A stretch of DNA of 64,000 nucleotides from Pollutimonas thiosulfatoxidans (GCF_004022565.1 NZ_CP022987.1:1426001-1490000); one strand, 5' to 3'; positions 37,832 through 46,126 are shown, counted from the first letter of the stretch. The notes: a model not told the origin generated them from the sequence alone. A program made the numbers and translations.

Positions 37832-38764
37832 ATGGATAAATTCAAACAACTGGAAAGTTTCGTGGCCGTTGCGACGCTGGGCAGCCTGACTGCGGCGGCA
37901 CGCGCCGAAGGCGTGGCGCCCGCCATGATGAGCCGACGCCTTACCGCGCTGGAGGGCCGCCTGGGCGTGAAACTGCTGCTGCGCTCGACCCGCCGCCTGT
38001 CGCTTACCTCCGAGGGCACCGCACTGCTGGAGGAAGCGCAGCGCATCCTGCGCGACCTGAACGACACCGAAGCCCGTATCACGCAGGGTAGCGTGAAGCC
38101 CGGCGGCCATTTGCGCGTCAGCGCGCCGGCCGGCTTTGGGCGCAGGCATGTTGCTCCCCTGCTGCCCGAGTTCACCGCCACTTACCCGGACGTCTCGGTC
38201 ACCCTGGATCTGTCCGATCGCCTGGTCGACCTGATCGAAGAGCGCTACGATTGCGCCATACGCCTGGGCGAACTGGACGACTCGCAGATCGTGGGCTTGC
38301 GTCTGGCCGATAACCAGCGCGTTATCGTCGCCGCCCCTTCTTATCTGGAACGGCACGGACGCCCCGCAACACCAGACGACCTGGCACGACACAACTGCCT
38401 GTCCTTCGGCAACCAGGGCAACCAGGCCAGGGGCTGGCTGCTGCGGCAAAATGGGCAATTGCGTGCGATCCGGGCAAAAGGCAGTCTCGCCTGCAGCGAT
38501 GGATCGGTACTGCATCAATGGACGCTGGCCGGCATCGGGCTGTCGTGGCGATCACTCTGGGAGGTCCGCGACGATCTGGCAGCAGGTCGGCTGCTTACCG
38601 TGCTGGACGACTACGCAGCGCCGCCCAATGGCATATTTGCCATGCTGCCCGAGCGCAAACACCTGCCCTTGCGTGTGCGGCTATTCGTTGACATGCTCAA
38701 AGAACGCTATGCCACGCCGTCGTATTGGGCGGCAACTGACGAAAAAACCACACTCGCGACATGA
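37832..38764 (+). CDS. LysR-family transcriptional regulator
   Basis: This 310-residue regulator starts MDKFKQLESFVAVA. It has the N-terminal winged helix-turn-helix (GSLTAAARAEGVAPAMMSRRLTALEGRLGVKLLLRSTR, residues 16-50) and a C-terminal substrate-binding domain. The helix-turn-helix wording resembles the CrgA/AaeR-like group. It is divergent from clpB and upstream of fnr; no target next to it is obvious, and the effector is unknown. Confidence 0.85.
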   Translation: MDKFKQLESFVAVATLGSLTAAARAEGVAPAMMSRRLTALEGRLGVKLLLRSTRRLSLTSEGTALLEEAQRILRDLNDTEARITQGSVKPGGHLRVSAPAGFGRRHVAPLLPEFTATYPDVSVTLDLSDRLVDLIEERYDCAIRLGELDDSQIVGLRLADNQRVIVAAPSYLERHGRPATPDDLARHNCLSFGNQGNQARGWLLRQNGQLRAIRAKGSLACSDGSVLHQWTLAGIGLSWRSLWEVRDDLAAGRLLTVLDDYAAPPNGIFAMLPERKHLPLRVRLFVDMLKERYATPSYWAATDEKTTLAT

Positions 38765-38819
38765 CTTATCCGCCGAGAAGCCTATACTGACAGCCAACTG
38801 AAACCCAGATCTGTCCTGC

Positions 38820-39548
38820 ATGCCTAAACGTATCCCGGTCGCACCCGAATCCACCCGCTGTTCCACCTGTATGCTAAGCGAACTGTGCCTGCCACTGGGC
38901 ATGGCACGCGATGACGTGGCCAAGCTTGACGAGCTCATCAAGGAACGAATCCGCATCCCCAAGGGAAGCGCGCTATTCCATCTGGGCGAGAAGACGGAAG
39001 CGGTTTATGGCATCCGTTCCGGTTCGTTGAAGACGCAACTGGAAGATGCGTCGGGCCAGATCCAGATCACCAGCTTTCTGCTGCCGGGTGAAATCGTCGG
39101 CATGGACGGCCTGCTGGACAACGTCCATCTATCGCATGCCATCGCGCTGGAAGACTCCGAAGTATGCATCATCCGCATCGACGAGATGGACGAACTGGCC
39201 AGGCACCTGCCGGTGCTGCAACAACAGTTGCGCCGCCTCATGAGCAAGGAAATCGGCCGCTCTCACCAACTGGTCATGGCATTGGGCGCACTGCGCTCAG
39301 AACAGCGACTCGCCGCTTTTCTGGTCAACCTGTCGCAGCGGCTTTCCGCGCTGGGCTATTCTGCCAGCGAATTCATCCTGCGCATGAGCCGAGAAGAGAT
39401 CGGCAACTACCTGGGCCTTACCCTGGAAACCGTCAGTCGGCTGTTCTCGCGATTTGCGCGCGAGAACCTGATACGCGTGCGACAGCGCGAAGTGCATATA
39501 CTGGATATGCACGGCTTGCAGGCGCTGGCTGGGACCGACTGCGGTTGA
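38820..39548 (+). CDS. fnr: FNR-type oxygen-sensing transcriptional regulator
   Basis: This CRP/FNR-family protein senses oxygen through a [4Fe-4S] cluster. In the 242 residues the four cluster ligands are visible: C14, C17, C23 at the N-terminus and C116 in the sensory domain. The cyclic-nucleotide-like beta barrel spans about 30-150, followed by the helix-turn-helix MSREEIGNYLGLTLETVSRLFSRF, whose E..SR pattern predicts binding to TTGAT-N4-ATCAA. A perfect copy of that site lies upstream of the adjacent cbb3 oxidase operon, so FNR is likely its activator. Confidence 0.93.
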   Translation: MPKRIPVAPESTRCSTCMLSELCLPLGMARDDVAKLDELIKERIRIPKGSALFHLGEKTEAVYGIRSGSLKTQLEDASGQIQITSFLLPGEIVGMDGLLDNVHLSHAIALEDSEVCIIRIDEMDELARHLPVLQQQLRRLMSKEIGRSHQLVMALGALRSEQRLAAFLVNLSQRLSALGYSASEFILRMSREEIGNYLGLTLETVSRLFSRFARENLIRVRQREVHILDMHGLQALAGTDCG

Positions 39549-39553
39549 GCCGC

Positions 39554-39808
39554 CTAGTCGGGCACCGGGTCGCCAAATTCGTCTTCAAGGCGACCGCGCG
39601 GCGCCAAATGCAGCGTTAACGCGCTAGATAGCGCTGCCATCACCCAGAACAAGAAAAAGCCCCCCGCATAGACAGCTTGTCGCTCTGCCTGGAAGAAGCC
39701 AAAGAAAGAAATATCCAGCGGGTCGATTGCCGCGAACACGGCGGCGCTGGTCGCCCCGGCGATCAAGAAAGACGGCCATAAAATCCACATCAATGAACGT
39801 CTACGCAT
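39554..39808 (-). CDS. Small two-helix membrane protein of the cbb3 locus
   Basis: The product has 84 residues, starting MRRRSLMWILWPSF after an AGGAG ribosome-binding site. Two hydrophobic helices (about 8-28 and 47-68) are separated by a short loop, DPLDISFFGFFQAERQA, and the C-terminus is acidic. I do not recognise a named family; such small proteins are often seen beside fixH/ccoH in betaproteobacteria. It is the last gene of the cbb3 operon, 25 bp after the FixH-like gene, so a role in oxidase assembly is plausible but unproven. Confidence 0.65.
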   Translation of the reverse strand: MRRRSLMWILWPSFLIAGATSAAVFAAIDPLDISFFGFFQAERQAVYAGGFFLFWVMAALSSALTLHLAPRGRLEDEFGDPVPD

Positions 39809-39833
39809 AGTTGTCTCCTGATTATTCTTGGAA

Positions 39834-40088
39834 TTATTCGCGCGCTTGCGCCTTCGGCGGCTGCGGAGCCGCCGGTACTTCATCCTGACGAGTGACCTTC
39901 AGCCCGCGCTTGATGCCACCATCAGTAATTGCCTGATCGCCGTAGTGCTCCACGGCGAGAAAAATCGTAATAATACAGCCCACCATCGCCGCGAAGGGGC
40001 CCGCCATCAGCAGCCAGGGCCAGGGCTCGCGCCACCAAGGCTTGCTGGGCCCTACAAGCTGCTCTGCGGGGTCGGGAAATTGTGACAT
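39834..40088 (-). CDS. FixH/CcoH-like protein, short form
   Basis: This 84-residue protein has one membrane helix (PWPWLLMAGPFAAMVGCIITIFLAV, about 22-46) preceded by a PWWREP motif and followed by DQAITDGGIKRGLKVTRQ, which matches the start of the FixH periplasmic part. The rest of that domain, usually another 80 or more residues, is absent; the tail is short and proline/alanine-rich. FixH/CcoH stabilises the cbb3 oxidase. It lies 15 bp after ccoG. Whether the short form is normal in this lineage or a truncation cannot be told here. Confidence 0.7.
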   Translation of the reverse strand: MSQFPDPAEQLVGPSKPWWREPWPWLLMAGPFAAMVGCIITIFLAVEHYGDQAITDGGIKRGLKVTRQDEVPAAPQPPKAQARE

Positions 40089-40103
40089 CTACTGGCCTCT
40101 GGG

Positions 40104-41600
40104 TTATCGGGGAACAAAAAAGCTGGATCGCTCAACGACGGTGACCTCGCGGTCCGATCCGTAATTGCCCACAGTGGTCAATTCGATTTCATGCAAGCCA
40201 GGTGTGAGGGTGCCAGCCGGGGCACGTACCACGACGGGAACCAATCGGTTCGAGGCGGCATCCACCTGTACGGTATCTGTGCCCTCGTCGGCAGTCAGGA
40301 TCGCAAGCTCGGGCACCCCGGTGGCGCTAAGTTTAAGCGTCAGCGGAGACTCGGAGGTGTTGATCATTTGCAGGCGATACACGTTCTCTATCATGCCACC
40401 GGCTACTTCACGGCCCAGCACCCCGCGATCACGTATGACATCCACCCGCAAAGGGTTGCGTGTAGCCAGGGAAAAAACAAAGCCTGCCACGATGATGGCC
40501 AACAGGCTCGTGTACACCAGCACGCGGGGACGCAGCAACCGCTTGCGAACCTGGGATTGCGACAGCCCATCGGTAATGGCGCGCCCCGACGTATAGCGGA
40601 TCAGGCCCCTGTCGTAGTCCATTTTGTCCATGACGGTATCGCAGACATCGACGCAGGCGCCGCAGCCTATGCACATGTATTGCAGACCGTCGCGGATATC
40701 GATACCGGTTGGGCAGACCTGCACGCACAGACTGCAGTCCACGCAATCGCCCATGCCGGCTTCCTTGTGATCGATGCGACGCGAACGCCCGCCGCGCGGT
40801 TCGCCCCGGACGTGATCATAGGTAACGACAAAGGTGTCGTCATCGACCATAACGCTCTGGAAGCGGGCATACGGGCACATGTACTTGCACACCGCTTCGC
40901 GCATGAAGCCGGCGTTGCCCCAGGTGGCAAACGCATAGAACACCATCCAGAACCACTGCCATGGCCCCAGGCTAAGCGTAAGCAGGCCCATGCCCAGCTC
41001 GCGTATCGGCGAGAAATACCCGATGAAGGTAGACCCGGTCCACCATGCGATCAGGATCCAGACAAAATGCTTGGAGGCCTTGATACGCAGCTTGCGCAGC
41101 GACCAGGGCTGTTCGTCCAGGCGAATACGGGCCAGGCGGTCGCCTTCGATACGGCGCTCGACCCACATGAAGATCTCGGTGTAGACGGTCTGTGGGCAGG
41201 CATAGCCGCAGAACAACCGCCCTGCCATGGCCGTGAACAGGAACAATGCAAAAGCCGAGATGACCAGCAAAACAGCCAGATAAATGACATCTTGCGGCCA
41301 CAGCACCATGCCGAATATATAGAACTTGCGTGCCGCCAGATCAAACAGCACGGCCTGACGGTCATTCCATTGCAGCCACGGCAAACCGTAGAAAATCAGT
41401 TGGGTGATGACCACCATGGCGACGCGCCAGCGCGCGAACAGTCCGGATACCGAACGCGGATAAATCTTGCCGCGCACATCGGACAGCGCTTTCTCGACAT
41501 GAGGAGACTTACCGCCCGCGGGCGTGACCCGCGGGGGTTGCCAGGCCGGCACAGCGGCGGCTGGTACCGGGTTCAGGTCGACGGGCGGTTCGCTGCTCAT
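40104..41600 (-). CDS. ccoG: Cytochrome c oxidase accessory protein CcoG (FixG/RdxA)
   Basis: CcoG is a membrane iron-sulfur cupric reductase that helps supply copper to the cbb3 oxidase. The 498-residue protein has several membrane helices in the N-terminal half with CGYACPQTVYTEIFMWVER between them, followed by two ferredoxin-like clusters (CVDCSLCVQVCP and CIGCGACVDVCD) and a C-terminal periplasmic immunoglobulin-like domain (EVAGGMIENVYRLQ onwards). Order and length are standard. It follows ccoP by 9 bp. Confidence 0.95.
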   Translation of the reverse strand: MSSEPPVDLNPVPAAAVPAWQPPRVTPAGGKSPHVEKALSDVRGKIYPRSVSGLFARWRVAMVVITQLIFYGLPWLQWNDRQAVLFDLAARKFYIFGMVLWPQDVIYLAVLLVISAFALFLFTAMAGRLFCGYACPQTVYTEIFMWVERRIEGDRLARIRLDEQPWSLRKLRIKASKHFVWILIAWWTGSTFIGYFSPIRELGMGLLTLSLGPWQWFWMVFYAFATWGNAGFMREAVCKYMCPYARFQSVMVDDDTFVVTYDHVRGEPRGGRSRRIDHKEAGMGDCVDCSLCVQVCPTGIDIRDGLQYMCIGCGACVDVCDTVMDKMDYDRGLIRYTSGRAITDGLSQSQVRKRLLRPRVLVYTSLLAIIVAGFVFSLATRNPLRVDVIRDRGVLGREVAGGMIENVYRLQMINTSESPLTLKLSATGVPELAILTADEGTDTVQVDAASNRLVPVVVRAPAGTLTPGLHEIELTTVGNYGSDREVTVVERSSFFVPR

Positions 41601-41609
41601 GCTGTGCTT

Positions 41610-42533
41610 CTATCGGGCAGCCATCCGGCTGCCTGGGTTGGACAAGCCCCATACCCATGCGGTAAGCATGCGGATCTGATCTTCCGTAAGGATGCCTTCC
41701 TGAGCAGGCATGCGGTTTTCGCGGCCATTCAGTATGGTTTCCACGATCGAGGCTTCGGAACTGCCATAGAGCCAGATGTTATCGCTAAGATTGGGCGCGC
41801 CCAGCGCGGTATTGCCCTTGCCTTCGGCGCCATGGCAGGCGGCGCAGAACATATCGAAGCCACGTTTGCCCGGCACGATGCGCAATGCATCGCTGGCCAG
41901 CCCGGACAAGGAACGTACGTATTGTGCAATGTCGGCTGCCTCGGCCGGCTTGATCTGTGCGCCCCAGGCCGGCATCATGCCGTGCCGTCCCTTGGTAATG
42001 GAGTGCATGATCTGCTCCGGCTCGCCGCCATACAACCAGTCGCCGTCCACCAGGTTGGGAAAGTTGCCACTGCCTCGGGCGTCCGAGCCATGGCACTGCG
42101 CACAGTTGTTCAGGAACAGGCGCTGGCCGATTTCGCGCGCATCCGGGTCGCCGGCCACTTCAGTGATCGACATCTTGCCAAAGCGCTCATACACCGGCTG
42201 GATCTGCGCATTCAGGGCTTCGCGCTGCGACTTCACCTCGTTGGCAGAGGTGAATTTCAGGGTGCCCTCGTAGCTGCCCAAGCCCGGATACAAGACCAGA
42301 ATGGCAACGGCGACTATGCAAAGCCCCAGATAGAACACTGTCCACCACCGCGGCACAGGATTGTTCAGCTCGGTAAGATCGCCGTCCCATACATGGCCGG
42401 TGTCCTCGGTATGCTCGACGGTTTTCTTCAGCCAGGCACGTTGCGAGAACAGCAGCCACACACAGAACACAATGCCGGCGATGGCTATCGCCCCGATGTA
42501 GTAGCTCCAGAAGCCGCTGACGAAATCACTCAT
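41610..42533 (-). CDS. ccoP: cbb3 cytochrome oxidase diheme subunit CcoP
   Basis: CcoP carries electrons from soluble cytochromes to CcoO and CcoN. The 307-residue protein has two N-terminal helices (one near 12-32, another near 60-80) and two cytochrome c domains with heme motifs CAQCH (near 142) and CAACH (near 230). Met ligands fit MMPAWG and RMPAQEG. It overlaps the short ccoQ gene upstream by 8 bases and is followed by ccoG. Confidence 0.95.
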   Translation of the reverse strand: MSDFVSGFWSYYIGAIAIAGIVFCVWLLFSQRAWLKKTVEHTEDTGHVWDGDLTELNNPVPRWWTVFYLGLCIVAVAILVLYPGLGSYEGTLKFTSANEVKSQREALNAQIQPVYERFGKMSITEVAGDPDAREIGQRLFLNNCAQCHGSDARGSGNFPNLVDGDWLYGGEPEQIMHSITKGRHGMMPAWGAQIKPAEAADIAQYVRSLSGLASDALRIVPGKRGFDMFCAACHGAEGKGNTALGAPNLSDNIWLYGSSEASIVETILNGRENRMPAQEGILTEDQIRMLTAWVWGLSNPGSRMAAR

Positions 42534-42699
42534 GGGTTTCCTCTTTTTTCTTGTCCATCAAACGCTCGTCCGGCACGGCGAACGGGAGCATGGAGGCCTC
42601 GCGATTGGCGTCGGCCCGGCCCTTGGAGAACGCCCAGACCACGATGCCCAGGAAAGTAAGCATGGCAATAATGGTTGCCAAACCATTCAACAAGCCCAT
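42526..42699 (-). CDS. ccoQ: cbb3 oxidase small subunit CcoQ
   Basis: This 57-residue single-helix protein stabilises the cbb3 complex. It reads MGLLNGLATIIAMLTFLGIV, then VWAFSKGRADAN, an acidic middle and the lysine-rich tail DKKKEETHE. WAFSKG after the helix is the family hallmark. The ATG overlaps the ccoO stop by one base (TAATG) and the stop overlaps the ccoP start by 8 bases, so all three are translationally coupled. A longer overlapping frame in another phase is not real. Confidence 0.9.
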   Translation of the reverse strand: MGLLNGLATIIAMLTFLGIVVWAFSKGRADANREASMLPFAVPDERLMDKKKEETHE

Positions 42700-43355
42700 T
42701 ACAGTGCTCCCTCGGCAACGGCCTTAGCGGCGGCGGCGCGCCCGGCCACGCCCAGATCCTGCAGATAGGCGATCAGGGCGTCTTCTTCGGTTTTGCCTTT
42801 CAGTTGTTCCGGCGCCTGCTCGATCTGTTCGTCGGTATACGGAACCCCCAACCTGCGCAATACGCGCATGCGGGTCTGAACGTTCTCGTTCTCGACCGAG
42901 TTGCGCGCCAACCATCCATACGCGGGCATGTTCGATTCCGGCACGACATCGCGCGGGTTGCGCAGGTGTACGCGGTGCCAGTCGTCGGAATAGCGGCCAC
43001 CCACCCTAGCCAGGTCAGGACCGGTGCGCTTGGAACCCCACAGGAAGGGATAGTCGTAGGTCGACTCGCCGGCCAGGGAATAAGGGCCGTAGCGCTGCAC
43101 CTCGGAGCTAAGCATGCGTATCTGCTGGGAATGGCAGCCCACGCAGCCTTCCCGTATGTATACGTCGCGCCCGACGAGATTCAGCGGCTCGTAGGGCATG
43201 ACGCCCGGGGTGGGCGTGGTGGTTGAGTGTTGGAAAAACAGCGGAACGATCTGCACCAGACCCGCAAACGATATGACGGCGATCGACAGGATGATGAGCA
43301 GCCCGACGTTCTGCTCGATCAGCTTGTGACTGAATCCGGACTTCTTCTTGGCCAT
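42699..43355 (-). CDS. ccoO: cbb3 cytochrome oxidase monoheme subunit CcoO
   Basis: CcoO is the membrane-anchored monoheme cytochrome c of the oxidase. In 218 residues it has one N-terminal helix (VGLLIILSIAVISFAGLVQIV), the heme motif CVGCH (near 71) in YIREGCVGCHSQQIRM, and the family stretch GPDLARVGGRYSDDWHRVHL with the Met ligand in ESNMPAYGW. It follows ccoN by 11 bp. Confidence 0.96.
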   Translation of the reverse strand: MAKKKSGFSHKLIEQNVGLLIILSIAVISFAGLVQIVPLFFQHSTTTPTPGVMPYEPLNLVGRDVYIREGCVGCHSQQIRMLSSEVQRYGPYSLAGESTYDYPFLWGSKRTGPDLARVGGRYSDDWHRVHLRNPRDVVPESNMPAYGWLARNSVENENVQTRMRVLRRLGVPYTDEQIEQAPEQLKGKTEEDALIAYLQDLGVAGRAAAAKAVAEGAL

Positions 43356-43366
43356 GTTGTATCTCC

Positions 43367-44851
43367 TTAAGCCGTGGCCGTGGCCGGTTGGCGCATCGCG
43401 GGGTCGCGCGCATCCGGGTTGAACTGCGGAATGACCGGATTGCTATGGGTCTGGCCCCGCACGGTAATGAAGGTGTTCCATGCCATGACGCACATGCCGC
43501 CCAGGAAGCACAGGCCTCCCACCAGGCGTATGACGTAGAAGGGATAGGTAGCCTTCACGGCTTCCACAAAGCTGTAGGTCAGCGTGCCGTCCGCACCCGT
43601 CGCGCGCCACATCAGGCCCTGCATCACGCCGGCAATCCACATCGAGCTGATATACAGCACGACGCCCAGCGTGGCCAACCAGAAATGCAGGGAAACCAGC
43701 CCCATGTTGGCCATGGCGCTGCGGCCGTACAAACGGGGAATCATGTAATAGAAGGAGCCAAAGGTAATCATGGCAACCCAGCCCAGTGCGCCGGCGTGCA
43801 CGTGCCCGACTGTCCAGTCGGTGTAATGCGACAGGGCGTTGACCGTGCGGATGGACATCATCGAGCCCTCGAAGGTTGCCATGCCGTAGAAAGATAAGGC
43901 CACCACCAGGAACTTCAGTATGGGATCGGTACGCAGCTTGTGCCAGGCGCCCGACAAGGTCATGATGCCGTTGATCATCCCGCCCCAGGAAGGAGCAAGC
44001 AGTATCAGCGACAGGGCCATGCCCAGCGATTGCGTCCAGTCAGGCAACGAGGTATACAGCAGATGGTGCGGACCGGCCCACATGTAAGTGAAGGCCAGTG
44101 CCCAGAAGTGCACGATGGACAAGCGATACGAATAAATGGGACGCCCGGCCTGCTTGGGCACGAAGTAATACATCATGCCCAGGAAACTGGTGGTCAGGAA
44201 GAAACCGACCGCATTGTGCCCGTACCACCACTGCACCATTGCATCCTGCACCCCGGCAAAGGCCGAGTACGACTTCCACATCGATACGGGAAGCTCCAGG
44301 TTGTTGAAGATGTGCAGCACGGCGATGGTCAGTATGTAAGATCCAAAGAACCAGTTGGCCACATAGATGTGACGCATCTTGCGCTTGGCGATGGTGCCGA
44401 AGAACACCACGGCATAGGCGATCCAGACCAGGGCGATCAGGATATCCAGCGGCCATTCGAGTTCGGCGTATTCTTTGGTGGACGTGTAGCCCATCGGCAA
44501 GGTAATTACAGCACCCACCAGCACCGCCTGCCATCCCCAGAAAGTGAAGGCGGCCAGCTTGTCGCTGAACAAGCGCGCCTGACAGGTACGCTGCACCACG
44601 TAATACGAGGTGGCGAACAGCGCGCTGCCGCCAAAGGCGAAGATCACGCCGTTGGTATGCAAGGGACGCAAGCGGCCGTAGCTCAGCCACGGGGTATTGA
44701 AGTTCAACTCCGGCCAGATCAGCTGTGCGGCGATCAGAACCCCCACCGCCATGCCGACCACGCCCCAAACTATGGTGGCTATCGTGAACTGACGCACGAC
44801 CCCATAGTTGAAGACTTCGGCCTGTGTTCCGACAGTATCGGACGTACCCAT
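43367..44851 (-). CDS. ccoN: cbb3 cytochrome oxidase catalytic subunit CcoN
   Basis: CcoN is the catalytic heme-copper subunit reducing oxygen at low tension. The 494-residue protein has about twelve membrane helices with the conserved histidines: WWYGHNAVGFF (copper-site region near 208-220), THAGALGWVAM-type heme ligands (VGHVHAGALGWV near 350), and LRPLHTNGVIFAFGG near 63-75. Its position after ccoS and before ccoO is standard. The upstream region carries no separate FNR box, so it probably depends on the promoter before the CcoI-like gene. Confidence 0.96.
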   Translation of the reverse strand: MGTSDTVGTQAEVFNYGVVRQFTIATIVWGVVGMAVGVLIAAQLIWPELNFNTPWLSYGRLRPLHTNGVIFAFGGSALFATSYYVVQRTCQARLFSDKLAAFTFWGWQAVLVGAVITLPMGYTSTKEYAELEWPLDILIALVWIAYAVVFFGTIAKRKMRHIYVANWFFGSYILTIAVLHIFNNLELPVSMWKSYSAFAGVQDAMVQWWYGHNAVGFFLTTSFLGMMYYFVPKQAGRPIYSYRLSIVHFWALAFTYMWAGPHHLLYTSLPDWTQSLGMALSLILLAPSWGGMINGIMTLSGAWHKLRTDPILKFLVVALSFYGMATFEGSMMSIRTVNALSHYTDWTVGHVHAGALGWVAMITFGSFYYMIPRLYGRSAMANMGLVSLHFWLATLGVVLYISSMWIAGVMQGLMWRATGADGTLTYSFVEAVKATYPFYVIRLVGGLCFLGGMCVMAWNTFITVRGQTHSNPVIPQFNPDARDPAMRQPATATA

Positions 44852-44880
44852 CGAGCTTCCCCTAAATCAAGTAAAACAAA

Positions 44881-45057
44881 TCAATCAAAATCTTTGTCGT
44901 TCCCGGCATTGGCCGGGGTATCGTCATCAAGCAGTATCGACTGCGCCGCATGCGACGTGTCGTCGAACTGCCCTGCAAAAATAGCCCACCAAAACGCCGC
45001 GCCTATGACAATGACCAGCAACAGCGATATGGGCAGCAGCAAATACAATGAGGGCAT
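44881..45057 (-). CDS. ccoS: cbb3 oxidase maturation protein CcoS
   Basis: CcoS is a small membrane protein needed for loading cofactors into the cbb3 oxidase. The 58-residue frame starts MPSLYLLLPISLLLVIVIG and continues with AAFWWAIFAGQFDDT, the family's signature (FxWAxxxGQFDD), then a polar acidic tail. The start lies 2 bp after the CcoI-like stop. A much longer frame through the upstream gene only shares this tail and is not real. Confidence 0.9.
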   Translation of the reverse strand: MPSLYLLLPISLLLVIVIGAAFWWAIFAGQFDDTSHAAQSILLDDDTPANAGNDKDFD

Positions 45058-45059
45058 GG

Positions 45060-46028
45060 TCAGGCCTGTACCGCCGCTGCTTGCAGCCTGCCGGTGCGCG
45101 GGACGGTCTGTCGCCGATAGAAGCGCCACGAGTTCCCGGCCACCGCCAAGGACGACAACAGCATGGTCAGGGCAGCCACCCAGGGTGCGACCAGCCCTGC
45201 AGCGGCCAGCGGCGTCATCAACAGATGCCAGGCAACCGAACCATATAAATTCTGGCGAGCCAGCCGACCAGTAGCTTGAGTCAGCCGCAGCACATCGACT
45301 TCGGTGCTCGATGATCGAACCGACAGGCTGGCATGTGCAGCTGCAACGGCAGTCGGGACCGCCATGGCCATTGCACAGGGGCAGCTCATGACCAGTAGCG
45401 CCACCATCACGCCGATGGCACGATCGGGTGCATACAGATACCAGGCGGCTCCCGCGAGGAAAGCCAGGGCAAGCTGCACCACCACGAACCAGAAAGCAAT
45501 GTGATCGGCGCGCCTGGACACTGCCTCGCGAAACTGCTCGATGAACTGATGAGCCGGCGCACCGCCCGCTACGGATTGTCGGGCACAAAGCTCCAGGTAT
45601 CGGGCCGTCAGCAGGAAAGCCACGAACATGGCGACGGAATCGAAATAAACCTCGCCGCGCGCCATCCAGGTCGTCCAGACGCTAGGGATAAAAGCGGCCA
45701 CGATGCCCAGGGCCACCGGAAGATCCATGCCTACCCTGCCCTGCAACAGGCGTCGCAGGGCGCCGCCCCATACCGGCCAGGCGCAATACAACACTACCGG
45801 CACGGTAATGACCAGGCTGATCCAGTTCATCAACACAATGGCCTCGTCCAACGTACGCAGGTTCTCTGCCCCCATGCTGGCGGACCGCAAGTAACCGGGG
45901 AAGGCAAACATCATGACCTGCATCATGCCCAGCCAGGCCAGGCCCATGCGTGCAAGCATATGGCGTCGCTTTTGGCGATCATGGTCGGCAAGCTGTACAG
46001 GAATGGAGAATATCGAGAAGGCGCGCAT
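45060..46028 (-). CDS. CcoI-like copper ATPase homologue reduced to membrane helices
   Basis: The gene sits where ccoI (fixI), the copper-transporting P1B ATPase, normally lies, and its 322 residues align with CcoI membrane parts: helices near 27-45, 65-85, 100-118, 128-146, then 178-200, the metal-binding CPC helix (LLVMSCPCAMAMAVPTAV, CPC at 216-218) and two final helices (near 265-300). The soluble parts are missing: no N-terminal metal-binding domain, no actuator TGE loop between 150 and 178, and no DKTGT, TGD or GDGxND phosphorylation and ATP-binding domain between 240 and 255. It therefore cannot be an ATPase. It has an intact frame, leads the cbb3 operon, and has an FNR box just upstream. 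Function unknown; a copper channel or assembly scaffold is speculation. Confidence 0.75.
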   Translation of the reverse strand: MRAFSIFSIPVQLADHDRQKRRHMLARMGLAWLGMMQVMMFAFPGYLRSASMGAENLRTLDEAIVLMNWISLVITVPVVLYCAWPVWGGALRRLLQGRVGMDLPVALGIVAAFIPSVWTTWMARGEVYFDSVAMFVAFLLTARYLELCARQSVAGGAPAHQFIEQFREAVSRRADHIAFWFVVVQLALAFLAGAAWYLYAPDRAIGVMVALLVMSCPCAMAMAVPTAVAAAHASLSVRSSSTEVDVLRLTQATGRLARQNLYGSVAWHLLMTPLAAAGLVAPWVAALTMLLSSLAVAGNSWRFYRRQTVPRTGRLQAAAVQA

Positions 46029-46064
46029 TACGGAGCACTATAGGCCAGCTAGTGGCCTCCAGTC

Positions 46065-46078
46065 TTGATATAAATCAA
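46065..46078 (-). promoter_or_regulatory. Perfect FNR box before the cbb3 operon
   Basis: TTGAT-ATAA-ATCAA matches the FNR/Anr consensus exactly. Its centre is 43 bp upstream of the ATG of the CcoI-like gene. If it acts as a class II site at -41.5, transcription would start almost at that ATG, so either the message is nearly leaderless or the true start is at one of the in-frame ATGs 23-27 codons further in. The matching regulator gene fnr lies at the other end of the locus. Confidence 0.8.
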
Positions 46079-46097
46079 CAGGCTTCCCCGATAGTGC

Positions 46098-46126
46098 AAA
46101 AAAAAGACGGCGCCACGAGGGCGCCG
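46098..46126 (-). terminator. Rho-independent terminator after aceA
   Basis: On the minus strand CGGCGCC and GGCGCCG form a 7-bp stem with a five-base loop, followed by TC and a run of eight T. It lies about 60 bases after the aceA stop and 20 bases before the FNR box, insulating the cbb3 operon. Confidence 0.85.

Noticed and set aside
40191..42659. An 822-codon open frame on the plus strand opposite ccoG and ccoP
   Set aside because: It lies wholly antisense to two clear oxidase genes, has no family resemblance, and results from the high-G+C codon bias leaving the opposite frame open.
42530..42718. A 62-codon minus-strand frame over ccoQ
   Set aside because: It is in a different phase from the true 57-codon ccoQ, whose sequence and overlaps are clear.
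44852..44880. A second FNR box before ccoN (TTGAT-like repeats on the minus strand)
   Set aside because: The two TTGAT elements are direct, not inverted, and wrongly spaced for an FNR dimer.
44881..45588. A 235-codon frame ending in the CcoS sequence
   Set aside because: Only the last 58 codons resemble a protein family; the rest is the CcoI-like gene read in another frame.
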